Origin: Cudoniella acicularis
Taxonomy: Eukaryota > Ascomycota > Leotiomycetes > Helotiales > Helotiaceae
DNA length: 64,000 bases
Direction of reading: 5' to 3'
Assembly: GCA_013054445.1 (NCBI GenBank)
Contig: JAAMPI010000104.1
Location: 1-64,000, forward strand
Under the pieces are notes generated by a model. The model was not told where the DNA came from, did no database searches, and saw only the letters and a list, made by a program, of their open reading frames with translations. Of this stretch, positions 34,596 to 45,139 are shown piece by piece. How positions within the stretch are numbered: the first letter of the stretch is position 1; the number at the start of each line of letters is the position of its first letter. A program made the position numbers and the translations under genes.

Positions 34596-35984
34596 CTGCC
34601 CAGTCTGCCGGATCTGCGCCAGCACAATCAGTAGGTGTATATTATTTGCAAAGAACTCCAAAGATGCGAGAAAGGGAACGAAATATCAACTTGCTGCTGT
34701 ACTGTATGCCGTCGTGGTTATACCGTTCTACCGTGTCTGCTTCTCTGTTCCCTGACCTGCCCTGTATTTACAGCGTATCAGGCTGCACCGGCATGCCTGT
34801 TGCGCCTCGCTGGGGATGTATGACCGAGCGTATTGTACCGCAAGAACACTTCATTGAATGCTGAGATATTGACAATGTAAGTACTCTGTCCGTGATTCGA
34901 ATTCCCTGCCCGAAGCCTGCCAGCTGAATTCTTGTTTCCTGGCATTTCCCAGGTATTCGATATCAGTGACCTGCACCCACGCGCTTCAGTGGTCGTTCGG
35001 GCTTCTGAAGCCTCCACTGTACGCCCTCCAGGCTCTGCAACACACTCAAGAGCCACTTGTGAGGAAATTAAGTCCGCCGCCACAGTTCCTAGCCCAGAAA
35101 CTTGCCCTCGATTGCCATACTCAAACTCTTGATCCCGCCTTGTATTGTAACCGTATGCGGCCGTTCATGCGGGATTCGAGTCTCGAGAGATATGGTAAGA
35201 ACAGGAGGCACGCGCTTTCGGCCGTCGCAATTCGCATCAGTCGTAGTCAAAGGGATCCGGCGGTAAAGAGCATATTGATGGGAAGACGAGAGAAGAAGAT
35301 ATATTTGAGAAGAAGACTTGACGTCCAAATACGCCCTGTGCAGATCATTCGTCTCGGCCCGCCCCGCATTCAGTGGTGCATTCGCTTATATTCCCTGAAA
35401 TTTGCTGCACGATCCCACTATGAGCTACCCCGCCCCGGACCGCGGCCCGCTATAAGGCGTGCGGGAGAACAAAAGCAATTGTGGGGATTCATACTATTGT
35501 AAAATGTCTGAATACTTCCTTGACTTTTCCTGTACTTATTGGCATATTGCCAAATCTTTTAAATATCAATTTATACCTGAAAAAGCGTGCGCGGTGGGTG
35601 GTGATGGCGATCGAAATTTCAGTCAGCGATTTAGGGGAGTCGCTAATTTACAGTGCTTGAGAGTGCCCAACAGTGGGGCATTTCAGCGTCTGTCCGCTAA
35701 TTTTATGCTATTATTATACCGTGGCCACGGGAAATTATGCACCCCGCTCTAATGCAATTATCAAGTGCATAATCGACGGCACCCTCCTCTTCCTCTCGTC
35801 GCATTTGAGAATATATCCAGTGAATTCTTGCGCTTTCTCCTTATAAGATCGAGAATTCTGCACTCAAAAGGCACGACAGGCGCCCTTTGAACCCCGATTT
35901 TTCAAAATACGAACCTACCTAAGCAAAGAAGCCCGTTCCTCCCCCAAGGTGTTAGCGTGGATTTCTCGCAGAATCGCAGAGAAT
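34596..35984. other. intergenic region
   Basis: A 178-codon plus-strand frame (34966-35502) looks random (Arg/Leu/Pro-rich, no motif), so I do not call it. Nothing else is recognised. Confidence 0.35.
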
Positions 35985-36836
35985 TTAGGGAAGTTGAATC
36001 TGCCGGTGCTGCATTAAATGGTGCATGTCCAATCCCGCCATTCCGTAGAAAGCATTAAAAAGAACGATGAAGCCGAGCTGTATATTGGTCTAAATACGAG
36101 GCGTCAGTATGCATCAAGCTGTGTTGCATGGTAGAATACTTACGAAAGCTCCAGGTGCAGCATTTGCTACTTCTCCAAAAGACAAAAAATGATTTTCGGT
36201 TTTTGAGACTTCCTTCTGGACAGACTCGAGCTTACGGGCCAAGCCGGAAATCTCTATACCATCCAACATTTTGAAAAGGAACTCCAGCCATCTCAGGAGC
36301 TTGTCCCTTGAAATTTTAATACTGTGGAAAGGTATCTGTCCAAGGGACAACCTATTCGCTACTTCGACCAGGGATTTCCGTGAGTAATTTCCAACGCCAT
36401 CCGAAAACTTTGGTTGGACCTCAATAAGAATATCAAGCAAGTCATCATCTAGGCAGGTAAGCATTTGCATCGCACTTTTTGCTCGGTCTACAGGTGGTGC
36501 GAGACTGCGGAATATCATCTCTTCGCTCATTGTTCTCGTCCAAGGCCTCCAGCGCCCTGGTCGTCTGATCTCACCGCTCTCCCAGTAGATTGAGGTTCCA
36601 GTCAGTGTGAAAATATGGCTGTCTCGACCACTGGCGAAAACTATTGCTCTGAGGAGGTCATCGCACTGAAGTGGTTCCCTTGGCATCTCGTTTTGAAGGA
36701 ATGGGTAAAAGGCGAAATACGAGAGGCACTGATAAATGGTGTTTGAACAATCGAGGAGGCTAATTTTGCTAGATTCAGCGATTTGAGAGAGAAGGTATAT
36801 GAGAACTGTGTCTTTGGTCCAATCTGTGTCGTAAAC
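35985..36836 (-). CDS. hypothetical protein, N-terminus unresolved
   Basis: The main exon is open from about 36836 to 36144. It encodes VYDTDWTKDTVLIYLLSQIAE, a Cys-rich patch (LDCSNTIYQCLSYFAFY), PREPLQCDDLLRAIVF and a long helical C-terminal part. A donor (TTC/GTAAGT at 36143) and acceptor (ATACAG at 36078) join it in phase 0 to a last exon at 36077-35985 encoding LGFIVLFNAFYGMAGLDMHHL and TAA. Upstream of 36836 a stop interrupts the frame. Pieces such as RPDEVKAICEIFE lie at 36860-36950 in another frame, so there is either an unrecognised exon junction or the 5' part is lost. The MITE-like copy B sits just beyond, at 37058. No family is recognised. It may be a gene fragment. Confidence 0.45.
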
Positions 36837-37057
36837 TTAGTAGTTGTTTGGCAAAATCCCTACAAAAGAGCGAAGAACCCACAAGCTTCCCCTCCTTTCT
36901 TATGGGAATATGTTTCGAAAATTTCACAAATTGCTTTGACTTCATCTGGTCGAATGCACGAATATTGGTCACTTACCTGGGTTATAAGGTGGTAGTTGGG
37001 GATGCTGTGGGAATACTGCGATTCACTAGAACTATACTTCAGCGAACCTTGCTGCAT

Positions 37058-37272
37058 CCCACGCACTGTCTAAGCGAAAAGGCATCGAACCACTTCAAAG
37101 TAATAAAATAACTAATAGTAATTACTTTACTTAGAATATCTAAATATATAGAAGGCTTTTATAAGAAATGGAGTAATTAAGCGTCCTCCGCTAGCTTATT
37201 TCAAAACGGGCTAACATTTGAAGTGATGGATAGTTTACGAAAGTGGGCGATGCGCTGATTTAGAGTGCGTAC
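37058..37272. mobile_element. MITE-like element, copy B
   Basis: About 215 bp, AT-rich and non-coding. The inner inverted repeat is CACTTCAAA at 37092 and TTTGAAGTG at 37217-37225; the outer pair is CCCACGCACT at 37058 and GAGTGCGTACG at 37263. It aligns with copy A both inside and outside the inner repeats. Confidence 0.6.
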
Positions 37273-37942
37273 GTGAGATAAGGACGAAATAGCTAGCTAG
37301 TACTAATTAATTGCTATAACTTTAAAATTACTTATAAAAGTACACACATTATCTGGGATAATTGTTCACTACTCAATTCATCGACCGAGTCATATTTATT
37401 TTCATAAAGTAACAGCGCGACAGCTGAAGCCTATGGTCCCTGATCTACAGCGGGCGACATGCTTTGTCACGACACATCATTTACTGCGTTCTTTTCTCAA
37501 TCCGGAATTGGGATTCGAAAAAGGATTATTAGCATTTTGCACTTGTCTTTTACTGTGCTAATTAGATAGAAAATAATACTCAAGCCGCCGTTCGCAGAAC
37601 GCGTGACGATAGCGGGGTAAAGAAAGGGGGCGGGGTAAGCAACGCACAACAAACTTGTAAATGGGGGTGATCTATCATCGGTCTTAAGGTTTGTAACTTT
37701 CCCCTCAAAGGCCACAACGAGGAATCGAGACCAGCCAAACGGTACAAATGAGCAAATCATATCCTGTCATCGTGCAATTTTAACAGAATGAATATTGTCA
37801 TCGAAAACTTCCGACGTCTGATAGATACGTCCATTCCGAGAACCTTTAGGAACAAATGTCATTTTCATTTTCTTCTTTTGGGTATTATTACACTCTCACA
37901 AATTTATCCTTCCCCATAACTGCCCCTGACCATCCACAGCAT
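37273..37942. other. intergenic region
   Basis: AT-rich in its first part. No gene is seen. It contains the 3' flank of the GH5 gene. Confidence 0.3.
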
Positions 37943-39472
37943 CTACAACACAAAAGCTCCCATTAACCCAACCCACAACAACCCCACACTCAAAGCCAAC
38001 AAACTCTCCGACCTTCCCTCGAATGATTTACTCGCCTTGCTCTTGAGATCTTTTGAAGGAGGTGTTGCTCCGGTGCTAGCAGTACTATTCGCAGCACTAG
38101 CTGTCCTCATCCCAACAATACATTGCTTGACAATCTGTTGGTCGGTGAAAGTGCCATTTGAACCGAAGGGAGTCTCGGTAAGGTTGTAGTCCGTAGCGGA
38201 GAATCCACCTGCGGCCCATCCAGCATAGCCTAGGTAGACGTCTGAGTTGGCGTTAATGAACTTGAGGGTGGAGCAGAGATCTGTGAGGCACTGTTTCAAG
38301 TTTGTTAGTAACTTCCACGTGTGTGAGGGAGGGTTTTAAGTGACTTACGGAAGTAGTATTTCCACCACCCGTCTCACTCAAAAGTGCCGTCCTATTTGTC
38401 ATCCTCAAGAATTTCGCGAAGGGTTCAAACGTGTCGGTGACATGGTCTGAAGTACACTCCAAGTGGGTGCCACTGTTATCAACATCCAAATACTTGTGCA
38501 CATCAAACACCAATCCATTCAAGCTTCCATCAGGATTTCGAATCGTGCTAAGGTTTCCAGCAGAGCCGTTGCTGACGAATGTTTGCGCAGAGGTGAAGTT
38601 GTTTCCTGGAAGGAGGATCATTTGGGTGGTGGCGCCAGCTTTACGGATGGCGGTCACGGCTGCTTGAACTGTTGCTGCCCATATTTTGAGATCGGGAATG
38701 TCGTGTGGCTCATTCATGATGCCGAAGATCACGTTCGTCTCTGTTGCATACTTCAAAATTTGTTAACTCCAGCACTTCGAAATCTCCCTGAACCAGTCAT
38801 ACCTTGGTGGCGATCTGCGACCACAAATTTGCAAATTGTTCATTTGTAGGTCCTCCTTGACCGATAATCTTCCCATTGAACCGAGCATAGTTGTGCACAT
38901 CAACAATACATTTCGCCCCCGTTGCCAGACAAGTCTTGACAAGCATATCGTATTTGCCGAAGTTGACAGAATCCAAAGCTCCATCTGCTGCCGCTGCCCT
39001 AGTACTGTTCGTAGGCGTTGTCGTGTTCGTCTTTCCACCCCCCGTCGAGTTGCCGGTTGCGGTTCCAACAGAGTCGGCATTATTAATTAGAAATTGCCAT
39101 GATACGGCTGATAAATCTATCAGAATCGTTTTCGAAAAGAGGAATAAGCATGACTTACGCAATCGAAATAAGTTAAGACCATCATCCTTTGCAAAATGTT
39201 GCATCTGTCCAGCACCATCTGGACCATTCAGAACCTTCAAAGGAGCCAAAGCATTCTGCAGATTCGCCGTTCCCTAAAACCAATTAGCCAAGTATCACGA
39301 AAAGCGCATCTTTGAGACATACTGTGATCTCGACGCCAAAATCGAAACCTGCGATATTGACACCCTATTTGTATTTAGAACACTTTGTCCATCCTAATAC
39401 CTCGATGCTTACTGCTAAAGAAGACACGGCAACCGCTGCGGGTATACCACAAAGGAATGGAAGAAGTTGCAT
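37943..39472 (-). CDS. GH5 endo-beta-1,4-glucanase with probable GPI anchor
   Basis: Six exons: 39472-39413, 39364-39323, 39273-39159, 39107-38803, 38750-38349 and 38290-37943. The five introns are 48-58 nt with good branch points (e.g. TACTAAC in intron 5), giving 423 residues. Residues 1-20 are a signal peptide (MQLLPFLCGIPAAVAVSSLA). The catalytic domain starts GVNIAGFDFGVEI, then RLPVSWQFL, CIVDVHNYARFNG and IFGIMNEPHD with acid/base Glu188. The nucleophile Glu300 is in ALLSETGGGN, followed after an intron by GYAGWAAGGF. An Asn/Thr/Gly-rich insert (NSTGGGKTNTTT) interrupts the N-terminal half. A Ser/Thr-rich linker and a C-terminal hydrophobic segment (LLALSVGLLWVGLMGAFVL) suggest GPI attachment to membrane or wall rather than free secretion. 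It would cut internal beta-1,4 bonds in cellulose or related glucans. Confidence 0.9.
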
Positions 39473-40515
39473 AATGAAAGAACTTTTGAAGAAACAATTA
39501 AATAATATAAAAAAATATGAAGAGAGTGACGGGACCGATCGCAGATCTTGTTGAACCGCCAGCAACATCACGCGGAGGCATCATGAACATATATCTCTTG
39601 GCTGAGACCCACCTCATCCACCAATCTCTTTCCAAATTCCCTTTTAAGACGATCTACGCTCCATGATACTTAGGCTTTCAATGGAATAATGCAATGTGAT
39701 GCGTAGAGCAATGCTTAAATTGATTAGCCAGTCGGCGGATGCCGAGGATAGTGGAAAATTTGTGCTGGGACGGCAGATGCGCGACCCGCTCGTTCATGCG
39801 CGGATTTCGTAAGGTGTGGAAAATGCTTCTTGAGACAAACGAAGCTTTAGAGTTGAGCACGGTTGCGTGACACGACAAGGTTCCCCCTTTACCCGGTTTC
39901 GCTTATCATCCAAGTGACGATCCGATACCAATCTAGTGGGGTGTTCTGAAGGTCATCTTAAATCTGTCGTGACGTACATCTGATTTCTTGGACAGATGAA
40001 AACGAAGGGATTAAAACCTTTTAATTTGGAACCGAAATATGTCGATGATTTACGAGAGTTACTCCGTTTGGCTGCAGAACGGATGAGTTTGAAGTTCTCA
40101 AACCCAGACGCCACCACAAGTTACAGATTAGTAGGATCTCCACAACGTACCATAATTCATATCACAAATACCTCAAATTACTGACGTGGTGGGGGTTTGG
40201 AGTCTTTTCGAATTGCAATTCGATGCAGGTTGTAGGGAAGGATTTTGGCCAATGGTTTTGCGTTTCAACCTCGTGATCCATGGCTTTCTTTCAAATAACT
40301 CGAGAAGGATGCAGTTGAGTATTATACAAAGTTTTGAGGTCATTTTCTTGGGTTGGGTCACCTACTGAAGCTTGAATATTGGCCGTTAACCATATGTCAA
40401 CTCTCACTGCTAAACTTAGCCTAGCAAATCCTTCACGTATTGTTAATATTTCTCTTTTATTTGGCTTCGCGCGTCCAGTAATAAGGCTCAATGCTTTTGC
40501 TACTGGTGTTGAGCT
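39473..40515. other. intergenic region
   Basis: The promoter of the GH5 gene lies at its start. Short frames only; nothing else is recognised. Confidence 0.3.
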
Positions 40516-40900
40516 GCTGTCCTCTGCATTATTTCTACATCAGGAGTAAAGGGCTTGACATCTAAACCTTTTGGCACGGCACAAAGTTCCGCCTCAATGG
40601 GCCTCGACTTTCTGGCTGGCCAAGGCAATTTGCCTTCGGAGTCAAGGTGAACATCAGCAATGTAACCTTGATTGCCTATATTTACCTCCTCCAGGATAAG
40701 GTCAGAGATGTTCCATCTGGGAGGAGTTGGGAGATTCTATCAGAATTGTTATTATAAATTTCATATGAAGGCCTTGAGAAGCCGTCAAAGGATGACCCAA
40801 TATTGTTCGCAGGGTTAACCCAGAGATGATTTTCTTTGGAAATCCCCAAATGGCTTCAAGGGTAAAGGGGACAGGAGTGTTGGAATGAGAAAATTCTATT
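40516..40900 (-). pseudogene. decayed fragment of an unidentified gene
   Basis: Two minus-strand frames are clearly protein-like. About 40850-40710 reads ENHLWVNPANNIGSSFDGFS and EIYNNNSD. From about 40720 the next frame reads PTPPRWNISDLILEEVNIGN, then GYIADVHLDSEGKLPWPARK, to TAG near 40516. They need a frame change with no usable intron, and a TGA lies upstream. It sits immediately downstream of the HET gene and could be the remnant of a separate or fused gene. Family unknown. Confidence 0.5.
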
Positions 40901-40911
40901 CCTGCTGAACG

Positions 40912-42252
40912 CTAATAGGACTTGAAGCGATGCAGATATGGACGTTCTGGGTCTTCGAGATTCCGACGAGCTGCCCATCCCGAAGCGGCGCTCCGTGAAA
41001 TGGTGAAACCTGCATCGATCAGACATTGAGCGTTAAAGAGGACCTTTTGTGGAATGATTAGGTTAGACTCAAGATTAGATTGCGGAACGAAAAATACGTC
41101 TCTCTGCAAACTTTGCTTATTCCGAAGTAACCATGAGGTGCTTATGGAGTGCATGTCAGAGCTTCGAGCATGGCTTCTGTCCGGGCTATACTGATCCCAA
41201 AGGTAGAGGGCAAGTTGATTATCGGATGTCCCATCGGTACAATTGAGTGGAATTATCACTTCTGCTCGTTGATTTCGGAGGTCAGACTTTGGGATAGATA
41301 AAAATTCCAGTCGTAGGCCTTTGCTGATCGTAGTGTGCGGTGGCCTGTGTTCATCGAAAACTGACTTTGTGACATAGCTACTCAGCTCAAAGTACGCCGG
41401 TGATGGGGCCAGCATTCCCATTTCAGCGAACAATTCTGAATATGGAGCCCATGCAAATATCGATTCGTCGTCAGTCTGTTTTATTATCTCTAATTGAAGC
41501 CTGATGAACGCCTTCCGGCCCTCCCCGTACAGAGGCGGCATGCTGACGTTGAACAGACCCATCAAACAGTAAGCCTGGTCTTCTTTCCTCGTGGTCTGTC
41601 GCTTTGAAGCGCAACTGAATTTTTGAGCGACGCTAGTGTCTCTGAAGTTGAAAAGATGAGTGATACCAGTAATAGAGGCTATTAAATCCTGGAGACTAGA
41701 TTTCGTTCCGATTTCCTCCTAGTTTTTGTTGAAAAAATGGAGCCAATGCGGGGCAAGTAACTCTTGCAGCATCCATTCTCTGGTAAACCACTGGCTTCGT
41801 TGGAAATGAGAATCTCGCATGGAAAAATCTTCTCCTATGGAAGGAACGTCTGAGAGATATGCATAGCAAACTTGTGCCGATCGATACCAGTGAAACATGG
41901 AATTGATCGTCTCCGAAAGCTCCGCACTGCTTGACTTGTCAATACAACAAGAGTCGATCTACTTCGATTGGTCAGCGAATGTAGATCAAATCTGTAGGCT
42001 AGTAAGGAATTCTGAATGTGTACCTGGGTCGGGACTCACAACACAATCTAACACATCCATCATGGCTCTCGCACAGCAACCTTGAATCTTCTCGTATCCT
42101 CGTCCGATTTGTTCTCCATCCTCCCAACCATCTCGCAGATCCTGGAAAGTAACTTCTTCTCCCTCCCATCGATGTGACAAGATTGTGTATGGAGGAATGT
42201 CCCTCCCGTAGAAGTCCTGTAAGGTCCGAGTTCGCGCATGGAGGAGGCGCAT
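40912..42252 (-). pseudogene. second HET-domain gene, interrupted by TAG
   Basis: It starts at the ATG at 42252 (MRLLHARTRTLQDFYG), a typical HET beginning, followed by YTILSHRWEGEEVTFQDL. An intron runs from 42039 (GTGAGT) to about 41959. Then IDSCCIDKSSSAELSETINS, FTREWMLQELLAP, and codon TAG at 41719-41721 in FFNKN-stop-EEIGTKSSL, where this family has W-x-E-I-G-T-K. The rest is open: REDQAYCLMGLFNVSMP-like (KEDQAYCLMGLF), PLYGEGRKAFIRLQLEI, GMLAPSPAYF, and so on to 40912. A further TAG at 41959-41961 lies exactly where the VW of VWIDSCC is expected. It can serve as the intron acceptor, but then the conserved tryptophan is lost. The total is about 420 codons. Without readthrough, editing or an error the protein would stop near codon 151. 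It is followed in tandem by the kinase-like gene. Confidence 0.82.
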
Positions 42253-42848
42253 GATGCTTTCCCCCCTAAAACCCACTTTACTTGAAGCAATTCGGAGGAA
42301 GACTTGAGATGAATAGATTGTTTCAACAACTTTTCACTGTTCGGAGCCACACAACACGCAAGACCGGCTGAGTCTGTGGAGGCGGTTGAGAGGAAGTGCT
42401 AGGCAGCTGTAGTGTTCGCTCGTGACTTGGAAAGCCAGGTGCAGGGGTACGCGATTAAGTTCCGAATCGGCTAGGTCTCTGTCCGGATCTTGGCTCCATC
42501 GTCGGCATCGTTTTACTATCTGCAGTGTCAACATCTCGGTCCCGCACAAAAAAGAGAATAAAGTACCCAGTCGCAAAACTCCTCCACTTGCAAACTCATA
42601 AAAGCCGCCGCCATCCAAAGACTACACTGCAGGTGTCCCGAAACAGAAGCAGATCGAAAATATAATTCTTCTGAAAATTATGTGTACTACCCAAAGCTAC
42701 TCTGGTCAAGAACATGGTTTTCTGACACTTCTTCAGATAAAAGAGCCGGCAAAGAACTATCAAGAACATAATTTTATATAAAATTTAGCATATTAGCTAC
42801 CTCTAGGCAACCTTTGCATTGTCCAAAGTTATCACTCGCAATAATTTC
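42253..42848. other. intergenic region between kinase-like and HET genes
   Basis: About 600 bp with no supported gene; it is upstream of the HET gene and downstream of the kinase-like gene. Confidence 0.3.
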
Positions 42849-44458
42849 CTATCCGAAAGGATTTATCCACCCACGACGTTTAGTTGTAGTGGTAGGAGAT
42901 GTTGTCGCGCTTTGGGGAGGCTTCGGTTCTGTATCCCTCCCAGGCGAAGAGATACTAGTTCTGCCAAACTGTCCAAGCATACCGCTGAGCTTCCAAGTTG
43001 ATGGGCTTTTGGGCGGTGTAGAAGGAGAAATCGATGCAGGTATTCGACGCCATTCGCCTGGAAACCGTTCTATGTCCCATTCGGTTGGCGGCTCTACTAG
43101 ATCTTCTCCTGCAAACAGCGTGCCTGCCTCTCTTTCCAATATCTCTGAAGCTCCTAAACTTACCATCAGGCCTTCCCGTGTCCTGTTGACAAGGTCTACC
43201 GTTGTTGGCCGTTCTAGACTCTCTCGTAATAAGCATTCCTGTACTAGTTCTATCAGAACATTCGAGAAGCGATCTCTGATATTTTTGGAGTTCAACTCCA
43301 AACTATGGTTGATGGAGCCTATCAATTGGGGATTATTGCAAGGACTTGGTGATGGACCAATCTCGTTCGCGCTTTCCGGGCTGTAAAAATCAATGTCAGT
43401 TCCCAATAGCAAGCAGTTAACGACAGCTCCTATTTGCCAAATATTCGAGCAGGCTCCTTTTCGAGGGTGAGCCAAGAGAATGCCTTTGTGTTCGCTAAAC
43501 CTCCAGTTTATTGTTTCCTCCTGGGTGTTATTAGCTATGGATTCTAGAATATTGATAGACTCGGATAGGATGAATTAAAGAGCCTTTACCGGGGGGTGAA
43601 AAAGGTCCATTCCTCTATCACAAAACACACCACCATATGCATCATCCTGTTTTGCCATTGCCCTGACTTCCATTGTCTCTCCCATATCTGCGATCTGTTT
43701 CCTCGTGTCAAGTTTCTGCCATATTCCTGGTTATTTCAAAGCGTACCTTGGCAAGTGGCATTCTTTGGTGGGTCTGATCTCGAGCGCCCATAAAAACTGC
43801 GATATTTATTAGCAGGAGTTCCTCAGGGGACAGAAAATGCAACGAAATGGGTCTTACTATTATTTGGCTTGATATCAAAATAGCACAGCTCTATATATTT
43901 TTGAACGCCATTCTAGGCTGGTGCTGCAACATCTTCCGTCCCTCTGTCCATCACCATTAATCCGATGGCCATGCAGTGGAACAATGCCCAGATATCAACC
44001 TCGAGTTGTGGCTCCTTTCGCTCACGACCAGGATCGGCTACGAATTTATTTAAATCTCCTCCCTCGCAGAACTCAAGGAAAAGTCGAACGACAGGGCCCA
44101 TCTCCTGAAATCTATCCCCAACTCTATTCCCCCCATATAATCGCAATATGTGGGGAGATCCAATGGCAGCAAGGTTCTGTAAATGAATGCCTTCGTCGAA
44201 GGGAGTTTTCTTCGCAAATCCTTCGGGGGGCGCCGGGGCGAAAGGGTCTTCTTCGGCTTCGGATTGTTTGACGACAACCTTTCTCAACCGAGGAGCCATG
44301 GGGCCTTCAGGACCTTGGTACTCCCAAAGTCCTACAATACCAAAGCTACCTTTACCCAAGAACCTTGTGCCTACCCATCCTTCGCCCACTCGACTTATCC
44401 ATTTCGGTTCGCTGTTGAGCCATGCCTCTTTTAATAAATCGTGAAACGAGAGTGTCAT
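42849..44458 (-). pseudogene. protein kinase-like gene interrupted by TAG
   Basis: Four exons, 44458-43858, 43796-43747, 43694-43590 and 43520-42849, with phases closing to 475 sense codons. The ATG at 44458 gives MTLSFHDLLKEAWLNSEPKW. Kinase landmarks: glycine loop FLGKGSFGIVGLWEY (residues 33-47), the VAIK-type lysine in RKVVVKQS, LEFCEGGDLNKFV in the hinge, catalytic loop YFDIKPNN (Asp195, Tyr-Phe replacing His-Arg), and IADMGE (Asp220) in place of DFG. After this the activation segment is short (DDAYGG...), and the C-lobe continues with SNIWQIGAVV. The last ~80 residues are Pro/Ser-rich. Codon 182 (43913-43915) is TAG in VAAPA-stop-NGVQKYIEL, plausibly a former TGG. Catalysis is uncertain because of the DMG motif. 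It lies in tandem upstream of the HET gene. Confidence 0.75.
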
Positions 44459-45139
44459 TTTGTTGCAGCGTTGCAATCATTGCAGCATTGGGCAATACAG
44501 TACTATCTGAGTATTTCGGGAGGTACAGTGATTGGACACGAAAACTTCCAGAGTGGCTGGAATTGAAGCATACTGTTTGACAGCAAAGGAAAATGCAGAA
44601 ACCAAAAGGACACAAACAAATTCCTACAGTAGTGGCAGATTCGTCTCATTTTCCATGTATCCATTGTTTGAGAAATAAGAAATCGCACTTACAAATTCGG
44701 ACAAAGAATGGGCGGCATGTCGCAGAACTGCTTTTGGTCGAGGCATCTGTGAGCAATCCATAAGTGCGTGGTATTGGGGCTATAAACAGCGTAATAGTAC
44801 CTAGGTAGGAAATCAAAGGTCGTGTCAAGAAGATTTAGCAGACGAGAGAGGAAGAGAAGAAATGCGATGAATAGAGAATGCAGCGAGGCGGACATCACGT
44901 GAAGCTCAGGCAAGCCTCGGCTCGGCGTTAAGACCAAATCGCCGAGCTGCGTCCCACCAGCTCGAGCAAGCTTCGAATTCCAGCTTTCATCTCTCCAGCG
45001 ATTCCTCAACACCAACACCTGCGCATCCGCATCCGCATTCGGATCCATTGGAATCTCTTACTTCCTCACCACTGTCCAATCGCTGAGAAACGCGCCAATC
45101 GGTTAACCCACACCTCTCCTGATCGTCCACCAACCCGCA
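44459..45139. promoter_or_regulatory. divergent intergenic region, kinase-like gene and DJ-1 gene
   Basis: No gene is supported. It contains the upstream regions of both divergent genes. Confidence 0.3.

Noticed and set aside
35155..35195. T-arm-like GATTCGAGTC on the plus strand
   Set aside because: The stem and loop sizes do not fit a tRNA and no D-arm precedes it.
34966..35502. 178-codon open frame
   Set aside because: Random-looking Arg/Leu/Pro composition, overlapping frames of similar length, and no motif.
9882..43915. Reassignment of TAG to tryptophan in this organism
   Set aside because: TAG ends well-supported genes here (amidoligase at 2665, DJ-1 at 46390, uS2m at 60262).
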